Source of the DNA: Hydractinia symbiolongicarpus
Lineage: Eukaryota; Cnidaria; Hydrozoa; Anthoathecata; Hydractiniidae
Direction: 5' to 3'
Length of the DNA stretch: 60,000 bases
Assembly (NCBI RefSeq): GCF_029227915.1
Contig: NC_079883.1
Coordinates: 2,668,001-2,728,000, forward strand
Shown: piece after piece, positions 25,501-33,803 of the stretch
How positions within the stretch are numbered: position 1 is the stretch's first letter
Layout: every line of letters starts with the position of its first letter
The notes under the pieces: model-generated
Seen by the model: only the letters and a program-made list of their open reading frames with translations
Told to the model about the DNA's origin: nothing
Database searches by the model: none
Translations under genes and position numbers: made by a program

Positions 25501-28500
25501 TTAAAATGGCCAGATTTAGAGAGTCAGAGAAAACCATGACTGGGTGCGCTGATGAATGGCGTATCCAGACTAGCGCAACAAAGGCTGATTTAAATGGCAG
25601 TTAATTGGTAATTTCTTGCGACGTCTGAAAGTAAAGAGGATAAATGAATCCGATAAATGGTAAAGATTAATATTTTATTTAGCTCTTTGATGTAAAAAAG
25701 CATATATATCATCAAAATGTATAATTTCAGTACGCAATATATTTTCAAGAAATTTTTATCCAATTCAACTGGAAAACGTCCAAAACAATCGTGAGTATTG
25801 TAGAACTGAATCTATATGCGTCGTAATCAAGTTCTATTTTTTAAGATGGGTATCTCGATGATAGTCGATGAATTTCGTTTCATAGTAAAACTAATTAAAA
25901 AAAATATACTTCGTTTACATAACATTTGATCTATGATTTATGCATACTTGAGCATAGAATATTCTTAAAAGTTGTATATAGAATTTAAGGGTTTCTATAA
26001 TTATCAAAATGAAAAATTTTCCTTATAGGACATTTCAGTAAGGATGTATGTATATGATAAAAATTACAACAACTGAAGACGGACAACAACTATATGTGAA
26101 AGATATGCACAAAGAACATAACCACGCTGTCAATAAATTAACAAAAAATGTTAACTGTTTTACAAATTTATTATGACCCTAACATGCATGAATTTACCTT
26201 ACAGGCATGTTTTGAACATTTACCGCAACAACGCTGTATAACCGATGTAGATACCTCAGCTGAAATAACAAAAATGCTTCAGTTAAAATCAAGCAAGAAA
26301 CTTTTACAAAATCACGTTTTTAAAGTAGCAGGGAAAAACATTTTGCTGAAAGATCTTCACAATATCCAGGCGAAAATGGCAGGTAGAAGTAAAAATGACG
26401 TCGAGAGTCTTATCAGGGAAATGAGAAGTGTGCCTGGTAAGAATTTAAATTTTTGAATTGATGTACTACCTTAATTTTTGCAGCTACTTAATTTCGCAAT
26501 TCAAGAAAAAATTTATTTCCGGGTATTAATTTTTAATTATTTTAAAAGACGTGAAAGATTATTGCGACTTTCTATTTAAGGAGCCACTGTGGAAGTTATT
26601 GTTGACAGTGAAGATACATTGAACGCTATATACTATCAGGACATGGAGATGAGAAAAGCCTTTTCTGCTTACCCAGACCTGCTTATGTTAGACGCAACCT
26701 ACAAATTAAATGATTTGCGAATGCCAGTATATTTGTTAATATGCGTGGATGCAGATGGAGAAAGCCAGATTGTGGGTGTTTGGATAGTAATGAATGACGA
26801 GAAATCGACAATTGTTTGCATGAGTAAATGTTTCAAGAAACACAATCCTAACCATAATCAGATAGAAGTAGTGGTCATTGATAAAGATATGATGGAAAGA
26901 GATACCTTGAAAGAACAGTTTCCTCGTGCATCTATACAGTTATGCTTGTTTTACACACTGAGAGCTTTCAATGACAATTTGATCACGACAATAAAGACTG
27001 GCAGCCATAAAATCAGATAAACATGAAAAAAGATTGTTAAGAATGCTCTTTTGTATATATATATATTCTGTGAATTTCTCTAAATTTCTTTTAATTCCCC
27101 CGGACTCATTTTATATAAATAAAGTACGTGAGTGTCCCGTACGAATGTAAAGAAAATAATAAAGTACATGAATGTCACGTACGAATAGAAAAAAAATAAT
27201 AAAGTACGTGAGAGTCACGTACGAATAGAAAAAAATATTAAAGTACGGTCACGTATAAATAGCCACTGCGTAGAGAAAAGAAGTTTAGCTATGTAAGTTA
27301 AGTTAGCTATGATTTACAGTTACAATAATAATCAAAAATTGAATTTTAAAATTTTAGAATATTTAATGATTTTGTTCCCTCATATTACTCAGTCCTCTTC
27401 AAAGTTCAGTACTTTTTCAGATCATTGCTAATGGCAAAAATCTTCAAAGGCGCGTAATCACCCTATAGGCAACTTTTTTTGAGGTGCCTATTTTATTGTA
27501 AAAATTGAAAGATATACATGAGAAAACATTACCCAGAAAATTTTATTGAAAACTGACAACCAGAACAGGTTCACATGTTTCATGGAAATAACAAACTCAC
27601 CCCAATTTCTCTTCGCCTACAGAACCGCCATTGCATTTCATTGCACGAATCATGCGATAATAAACGCACCGCAAAATCGATCACATGGTTGCTGGATTCA
27701 TGCCATTACAGAAAAAATAATGAAGGAGGGAGAGTATCCGTAGCTGTGTTTCCATCGTAATGCTTTTACAAATGTATCAACAAAGTTCCGAACATGATAA
27801 ATCAGATAAATCAATCAAAGTTTCCGTGTTATTCTTTATTATTTAAACGTTTTAACTTACTGAAATCAGACTTCTTTGCAACACTGACCACTTCTTGTTG
27901 TTGTTTCTGAAGACAGGCCTCGCCAGCTGTCTTACTTTTTGATTATTTTCCTTTGTTCAAACAGTTAGTTGTTTCCTTATGGAGACAGTATCAAATCTAC
28001 ACAATTAGAATGCCTAAATATTCAGAATTTCCCCTTTTATGCTCTAAATTTAATTATCTCCATAGTGCTTCAACTATCTTCAACTATCACAATGAGCATT
28101 CTCCCCCGTTGGGGGTTGTTTTGCCTATAATATGCAATAATCCCAGTCAGCTTATAAAAGAAAGAGCGTGATACATTAATTATCATAATTAATAGCCACA
28201 AGGCAATGCTGTGATTTCTTCTTTCTGTTTTGTTTTGTCTGGTCTCCAAAAACAATGGCTTCGCTGAAAAGTAGAAACAGTTCCTACTTTTTAGCGGCTA
28301 AAGGTTTCGCTGCTAGTTTTTGACCAATCAGAACGCGGTTAACTAATGTAAACAATGAATTTTGCGCCTTATTTATTTTGTCGTGAAATAAAAAAGCGAA
28401 TTCTCCCCGTCGAATTCGCCGTTCAATTCGCTTCGTGAAAATCTCCCTTAATGGCGATTTTATCGAACTCCATCGCAGTGCTCATTTAAAGATAAGGCCG

Positions 28501-29724
28501 TTTGTTTACCTACGGTTTCACACGAACATTTTGCGATGGCCCGCTTATTAGACAAGAATAAGAGATCAACAAGACCGTTAAATATGGCGGCTGGAAAAAA
28601 ACCCCAATAAATTCAAGATATTGAAGTACCATTATTTCCACTTCTAGTAGGTTTTATATCCTCAAATTTTCAGGAAAGTCATAACTCCGTCTGAACTTTG
28701 AAATAAATATAAAAAATAGGTATGTTAATTTTTTTCGATAAGGGTGATTACGCGCCTTTAAGTACATTGGTCACATAACTAGGGGGTAAGATGTCTAATT
28801 GACCTTTCAAGATCTTAGTTGTCAACTTGCCTTGATTTATCTTTTCTTCATCTTTCTGTCAAGATCTAATAAGTTCTAAGGTTTAATACTAGTCTTTATT
28901 AATATTCCTTTTTGTGATTTCCCAAGATTGGTACGGTTATCAGCAACACAACATAACACAATGTATTATGTTATGTTTTGACAAAATGGCGGGGAGTTAA
29001 AAAAAGATTCCAAGCCATTTACGATAAAAAATAATTTATGAGAAAAAAATTTTAAAGTTTGTTTTTTCAACCTGTAAATAGGTTCTAAAAAACTCACATT
29101 GGTATGTAAAAAAGTACAAATTATGTAGTACTATATTCTTCTAATTCTTCTTTAAGCGAATATTTCTTATTTGGATGGATTTTATAATTTTTATAAATAA
29201 AGAGTTAGCAAGCTAGCTAACTAGTTACCTATGCAAAAAAATGCCAGCAATTTAATGACCATAACAGGGACTCCCTGATCATCATTGTAAAATGGGCGAG
29301 CTACATACTCTGCAAAAATCATTGAAATAATAGCAGCAGCAGATGGACGAATTACAAGAGTTCCAGTCCATGAAAAAAGAAATGCTGGTATAGGACCAAA
29401 GGCTTCAAAAAGATAAGCATAGTTTGCCCCAGACTTTGGTATTGCAGTCCCCAATTCAGCATAACATAGAGCTCCAAATAGAGCTATAATGCCACATAAT
29501 ACCCAAACAACAAGTGATAAACCAATCGATCCAGTGTATGCCAGAACTCCTTTTGGTGATAAAAATATTCCACTACCAATAATACTGCCAACTATTAGTC
29601 CAACACCACCTAATATTGTAACTGTCTTTTGTAGTTGTATCCTTTCTGCGGAAACCTCCTTAGGAGATAAAACATTAGAATCACTGAAAGAATCAATCAA
29701 TTCATGCTTCTCTGCTGCATCCAT
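16585..29724 (-). CDS. SLC7A9-like: SLC7-family amino acid transporter, b(0,+)AT-like, copy A (10 exons)
   Basis: Sodium-independent amino acid exchanger of the APC superfamily in the plasma membrane, about 12 helices. Coding exons in transcript order: 29229-29724, 24179-24304, 23427-23526, 23256-23300, 23035-23158, 22526-22629, 22324-22420, 21868-22023, 16837-17023, 16585-16658. They total 1509 nt, 502 residues plus stop, with GT-AG borders and consistent phases; relatives are 487-511 residues. Visible signatures are GSGIF at residues 50-54 (TM1 substrate loop), [11 protein letters not shown] near 83-93, [27 protein letters not shown] and [14 protein letters not shown]. The start is the Met of [12 protein letters not shown], conserved in copy B. 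Loop 2 between TM3 and TM4 (PFYNDDQGVP, about 144-153) has no cysteine, where light chains of heteromeric transporters carry the Cys that binds SLC3A1/SLC3A2. b(0,+)AT is favoured over y+LAT by eye. Intron 1 is 4.9 kb and intron 8 is 4.8 kb, both filled with transposon debris. Confidence 0.92.
18341..20710 (+). pseudogene. Degenerate hAT transposase (ZMYM1/DUF4371-like)
   Basis: Scattered pieces in different frames of one plus-strand transposase. 18341-19063 ends in a KNFNFLKSVDGRKFLLSWL-type segment, as in the TTF/zinc-binding N-terminus. About 19090-19140 reads LDGAFCISCVLFGHKFTKS. 19383-19565 contains RRLGLPYRGHRDD, and 19695-19800 contains HVSLYIRFIDQEF-type sequence in two frames. 19870-19930 reads DCRGQGYDGAGAFAGPINGA. 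About 20596-20710 carries the C-terminal hAT dimerisation block with ERSFSAMQRLK, STDRLNGIALMHI. Several stops and frameshifts interrupt it, so it is not functional. It lies antisense inside intron 8 of SLC7 copy A, and the equivalent intron of copy B is only 439 bp. Confidence 0.78.
20738..20965 (+). repeat. Polypyrimidine low-complexity tract
   Basis: About 230 bp dominated by C and T on the plus strand, directly after the hAT remnant. In the transcript of SLC7 copy A it is a purine-rich intronic stretch. No coding content. Confidence 0.7.
22099..22226. repeat. Intron 7 repeat of SLC7 copy A, shared with copy B
   Basis: GATAAGCCATTACTTTAAGT followed by a GCAGAAAC word and TTTCGCGAA-type sequence, ending near AATAAGCCATTAAATTC. 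It aligns with 34871-34980 in the same intron of copy B. The TTCGCG and GCGAAA words are typical of the MITE-like repeats in this window. Confidence 0.6.
24531..25450. mobile_element. 920-bp TIR element with TA target duplication
   Basis: The 25-bp termini at 24531-24555 and 25426-25450 are inverted repeats with four differences, all transitions (GCGTATGATCCGCCAACTCC against GCATATAATCCACCAACTCC). TA directly flanks both ends (24529-24530 and 25451-25452), as for Tc1/mariner-type insertion. No transposase ORF, so non-autonomous. It sits in intron 1 of SLC7 copy A and contains a strong internal hairpin. Confidence 0.8.
25073..25163. repeat. 37-bp near-perfect hairpin inside the TIR element
   Basis: 25073-25109 and 25126-25163 are inverted copies differing only in the A/T run length (9 against 10). 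The 16-bp loop is at 25110-25125. The arms end in AGGGTTAACC and CGCTCACAC. The left outer end reads TTAGGGTTAACC, which includes one and a half metazoan telomere-type units. Confidence 0.92.
25723..27020 (+). pseudogene. MULE-derived / ZSWIM1-ZSWIM3-like fragment, probably broken
   Basis: About 25745-25800 reads a SNSTGKRPKQ segment, and 26054-26149 reads KITTTEDGQQLYVKDMHKEH, as in the FAR1-type zinc-cluster N-terminus. 26205-26436 reads ACFEHLPQQRC... to RSVPG. After a plausible 145-bp intron (26437-26581, GTAAGA to TTAAG) the frame continues as GATVEV and contains LLMLDATYKLND, the RNase H-like domain of Mutator-type transposases and ZSWIM proteins, ending at 27020. A stop near 26032 interrupts the N-terminal part, and the SWIM zinc finger and C-terminus are not visible. 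It lies antisense in intron 1 of SLC7 copy A. It could be a decaying domesticated gene or a transposon remnant. Confidence 0.62.
27121..27260. repeat. 40-bp tandem array of palindromic GTACGTGA...TCACGTAC units
   Basis: Units begin at 27121, 27161, 27201 and about 27240. Unit 3 holds a perfect palindrome, GTACGTGA GAG TCACGTAC. Units 1 and 2 are one change away in one arm each, and unit 4 is collapsed. The spacers are A-rich (AATAGAAAAAAA). Confidence 0.9.
27261..29228. other. Remainder of SLC7 copy A intron 1, no gene seen
   Basis: Short frames only. The area around 28380-28450 has several GAATTCGC/GCGAATTC words in both orientations. AAAATGGCGG (YY1-like) occurs at about 28984. Confidence 0.4.
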
Positions 29725-29862
29725 TTTCAGCTTAGCAATCGAATCATAAATAATATGGAGCACGTTTGCTACACCCGCGAGGTATACACAACCTCGTTCC
29801 GGGAGTTTTAGCCTTTTTGGACTGGAAGAAGACGACTGGCGAAGAAGCCAGTTGCCATCAAG

Positions 29863-31118
29863 TACCTTATCGGTAAAAAAAAAGTCGGTGTAAAAAAAAG
29901 TCGGCAAAAAATTTAGTCGGCAAAAAAGTTAGTCACTTAGCAAAAATTAGTCACTTTTTACCGGTTAATTTTTTTAATATTGGTCACTTATTGCCGACTT
30001 TTTTGACACCGCTGAATTAAAAGAGAACAAAGATTTTACAACAATCTAATCTATTTCAATAACATCTTTATTAATGATTTTATCAATAATACTTTGGACA
30101 TCTCCCGGCTCCTTCGCATTATCTTCTTCTTCATTTTCATCATTTTTCTCTTCTTCAACACTCCCTTCTGCCTTATCATTGTTAATAACAATATCAATTT
30201 CGTCGTCGTCACTCTCGCCGTCGTCATCACTTCCGTCGTTTTTTTTGTCTTCCTTTTCGCCAGTGTAATCATAGTCGTATAGGTTGTTGATAAAGTCTTT
30301 CATTAGAAAAAAAATTCTGTCTTCTTTCACTGTAAAAGTAAGTAGAAGCGGTACTTCAAGTCCTCCTGCAGGGATCGGGGACACTTTGTAGTTGGTGGAG
30401 AGCAATTGACCAGAAATACTTCCACCTTCTTTGATGAAATAAAAACAGTGGCGTGAAATTTCCCTTGGAATGTGCCCAACAGTCAATTGAAAACCCTTTT
30501 CGTTGTTAAAATATTTACTTATTTTTCTCTGCTATTTGTATGAACAGTTTGTTGTTGTTGATTATGTTGTTTTTGATGTTTATATTACAAAGATACCATT
30601 GTTAGCATTAAATTAAACAGTAGGAATTCAAAAGAACTTCTTTAATTTTCTTTCTCCTTTACCAGGTTTGGTTTTACAGGATCATTATACACTAACTCTG
30701 TGAAAAAGCTCTCCACCAAATATGGTCATAAATAATTGAACCAATCATTAACCGAGAAATTATTTGCTTTTATCATCTCACGTGGGTTTAAGAGAAAGCT
30801 ATTGGTTCAATTGGTTCAAACTTAGTGTATACAAAGACATAATATAGCGGAGCTATTGCGGATGAGGCTTCATAAAACGACAAATTCTAAATTTGATTAG
30901 AATCCCTGGAATCACTTTGGAAAGTCAAAAAACTAAAAAATTGGAGGTTAAAAAGTAATTCAAAAAATCGGCAAATATTACTAGTCGGTAAAAAAAAAGT
31001 CGGTAAAAATTTTCGGTCGGCAAAAAAAAATGTCGGTAAAAAAATTGGTCGGTAAAAAATTTAGTCACCTAGCCAAAATTTGGTCACTTTTTGCCGACTT
31101 TTTTTTACCGATAAGGTA
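29863..31118. mobile_element. 1.26-kb TIR element with reiterated GTCGGYAAAAA subterminal repeats
   Basis: The left end (29863-29888, CCTTATCGGTAAAAAAAA then GTCGG) and right end (31094-31118) form about 25-bp inverted termini differing only in A-run length, with TA outside each CCTTATCGG. Next to each end lie about 130 bp of GTCGG(T/C)AAAAA and TTAGTCAC units followed by GGTCACTTTTTGCCGAC-type sequence (29880-30012 and 30968-31118). These are in the same orientation at both ends. An alternative reading is two adjacent 150-bp MITEs flanking an unrelated exon. The left end is only 139 bp upstream of the SLC7 copy A start codon. Confidence 0.65.
30046..30483 (-). CDS. Partial ORF: VGHIPREIS-type domain plus acidic tail
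   Basis: Open minus-strand frame of about 145 codons with no ATG at its start, so probably a terminal exon; an AG at about 30500 (before GGTTTTCAATTG) could be the acceptor. The first 55 residues read TVGHIPREISRHCFYF, then EGGSISG, then PAGGLEVPLLLTF, a pattern I associate from memory with anonymous proteins of cnidarians and other invertebrates that are often transposon-linked (not verified). A strongly acidic stretch (about 75-128: DDDGESDDDE, EEEKNDENEEED) follows, then a short helix-like end. The exon lies inside the 29863-31118 TIR element. Function unknown. Confidence 0.5.
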   Translation of the reverse strand, partial: TVGHIPREISRHCFYFIKEGGSISGQLLSTNYKVSPIPAGGLEVPLLLTFTVKEDRIFFLMKDFINNLYDYDYTGEKEDKKNDGSDDDGESDDDEIDIVINNDKAEGSVEEEKNDENEEEDNAKEPGDVQSIIDKIINKDVIEID

Positions 31119-31191
31119 GGCCCCAGGGGCTTTGACACCTGGAAATAAACCGTGGGGACAAAGAAGAATTTCCTTTATCGACTTATGCTAA

Positions 31192-32127
31192 AGGGTGTGT
31201 TACACGTAGAAAAATTTGCAATAGCAAAAACAAGTACTAGTGCACCTTAGTTAAACTTTTTAGGTACGGCAACAACTGTTCAGGCCATTTTTAACGGCGT
31301 AGTTGCTCGCTTAGTTAATCTGTCAGCATGAAAAAGCTATTATTTAGCGTTCCAACGAGGGGTCATTTAACTCTCAGACATTTTTCAACTAGGTAAACAT
31401 TCCTAATTGATGCTGAAGAAACTCAACTCTGCTAATGAAAATATTTAAGAATATTTTTTAGGAGGGAGATGTATTACTAAGGTTTGAATAAATTTAAACT
31501 CTAGTAGCAAAGGCTAAAACACGCTAAGACCCCCAGCATTTTTTTTCCTGGCTTTTCCTGGCGAGATGTCAATAAGCGCATCGCTGATAAGAGACGAAAA
31601 ATCCTTGAAACGCTCTGCGTGGTTTGAGTTATTAAGGCACTTATGTAGTTACCACTCCGCAATTTTTTGTTCCATCACATCGTTTGTTCAAATATCAACT
31701 TTTTTTTTATTAACAGCTTTTTTATTTTTATCAGGTCGACATCCTATTGTCTCAATAATACAAACAACAATGAAAACAAAAGTCTAAAATCATTGATCGG
31801 TTAATACTCTGAACGTAATCGCAACCTATTGTTTATTTGGTATAGCAAACGTCAACTTTCTCAAATTGTTTTAAAAAAATCAGAACTTGCACAAGTTCTG
31901 GTACACGTCTATTCGCGTGATGTATAATAGCGGCTTTTATACTAGACAGGATACCTGTTTCTCTTTCTTGCTCTCGCGCTTCGACGTCTGTCCTGCATTT
32001 GAAACACTGCTTTTTTAGCACGTTGAGCGAAAAATGATGAGTTTAGTTTACGGACTATTGTGACATATTACAAGTATTTGTATATTATTATTTGCTATTG
32101 CAAATTTTGCTACGTGTAACGGACCCT
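31192..32127. mobile_element. 936-bp element with 34-bp TIRs
   Basis: 31192-31225 and 32094-32127 are inverted repeats of 34 bp with three mismatches; the shared core is GTTACACGTAG then AAAATTTGCAATAGC. The interior has no recognisable transposase, only short frames. The flanks read TGCTAA on the left and GATAAG on the right, so no unambiguous target duplication. It lies between the two SLC7 genes. Confidence 0.78.
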
Positions 32128-33803
32128 GATAAGATCGTCGGCTTAAGTCGTAGCGTGGATAAGTCGGACCACTCGCCAACGTACTATATTTGTTAATGCC
32201 TTTGATTAAAAACTCGGACATTTTTAAAACTCAGGACTTAGGACTTTTACCTTTAATTTGCAAGATTCGAAATTTCGAACGTTTGAAATTGAGAAGTAAA
32301 TACCTGCGTAACCATTTTATTTACATTGTGAAAATATTTGACATGACATTTTTTAGGTGTTTTTTATGATATCGCTAAATCGAACGTTTTTAAAAAGTCC
32401 GACTTACCGATGAGCTTCGCTTAACTGGAAGATTTTGCACATTTGACGGGACATTTTTCCATACCCCTTAACAGTAGTCTACTACCAACAAGAGAAAAAA
32501 AAAGTTTAAATGACATCGAGTTTAAAATATGCAATCGACTGCTAAGACAAGACTAATTAAGCTAGCTGACTAAAAAAAACAAGCGTGGGAGAGTGGGTAA
32601 GGAAATAAACAATACAACCTGGCAGCACTACAAAAAACAAGAGCACTGGGAACTAGACTGCGTACAGCCTAGTCCCCAATTGGAAGCCACAAATGGTTGC
32701 CGCTGTTACAGTACAAAAGCCAACATGCATATAGTGTCATTTATGATTCAAAGCTCTATAAGTTATCAATCAGAATAAAGGCTGGATACAGGCTAATTAG
32801 AAAATCAAATGTTAATCAAGGAATATGTAAATTTATTTTACAATAAAGATGAACTGAATAAATATAAGAAAAATATAGTGATATAATATAGTTAATATAG
32901 ATTCAGCGGCAGCTGCAACAAGATTTTTTAATAACATATGAAAAACAAAAAATTAACACTGGTTTTATTACTAATTTTTTTGCTGCCAAAAGAAAAAAAA
33001 TAATAATAATAACATATTATATAATATATATATAATAAAAAATAAAAATAAATAAATGGTTGAGCGCAAAACAGGGATAAATATATTTTAGGAAAAATCA
33101 TTTTAATCTTTCGAAATTTGTGATTTTTTTGTTACTGGCATACCGTTAGATATGAAAATGAAAGTAGAATACTTATTATATACTACCTACCCCCTGATAT
33201 ATTATTATGATAAGAAAAAAAAAGACTAATATTTTTAATATTAAGGGGCTGTACATATGGAAAATATTTTCTTGGGAACCAGGTAAATATTTACTTAAAA
33301 CCATATCTCAGTATACAACATACTCCCGATAACTTAAATAAACAATTTATTTTTGGAAAAGAGAAGCAGCCACTTTTTTAAATTTTTGCTACATATTTTC
33401 TTTGGAGGTTAAATTATCGCGAGTCGTTTACCTCAAGCGACCGCTAAATAACTCGAAGAAGCGAATGTTGGAGTGATCGGCGGTTAAGGTTATCAATTAA
33501 TTCTCGGGAGAATTTCTAAAAATAAATCGAGTTATTGGAAGTTCCGGTTATTGAAATATCGACTCATCGGCATAATACTGTATCTCACACGCCAGTTTAA
33601 ATATTCGCGCGTTTAAATGTTTGAATCTGAACAATTACAGAACATATTTATACAGCGAGAAGGTCCGTCAAAAATCTCTATGATAATTTTTCTCATAAAT
33701 CTAATATTACCTAAAGATTCCACCAGCACTAATAATGGGTAGCTAATAAATAGTTGGATAGAATCCTCCTAGTTAAAATATAGCGCACTGCGATAGCTCC
33801 CTA
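32128..33803. other. Intergenic between SLC7 copies; no gene seen
   Basis: A weak inverted pair (ATAAGTCGGAC at about 32159 and GTCCGACTTA at about 32397) suggests a short MITE-like element. AT-rich low-complexity sequence at 32990-33060. The 3' UTR of copy B must begin below 33804 but no clear polyadenylation signal was assigned. Confidence 0.45.

Noticed and set aside
29725-29907. N-terminal extension of SLC7 copy A through the upstream transposon tip
   Set aside because: The frame is open for 61 more codons but starts at TTG with no ATG, and the Met of MDAAEKHE is conserved in copy B, so the extension is not real coding sequence.
30051-30282. Lysine-rich or serine/phenylalanine-rich ORFs in other frames over the acidic exon
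   Set aside because: They are shadow frames of the acidic-tail codons on both strands.
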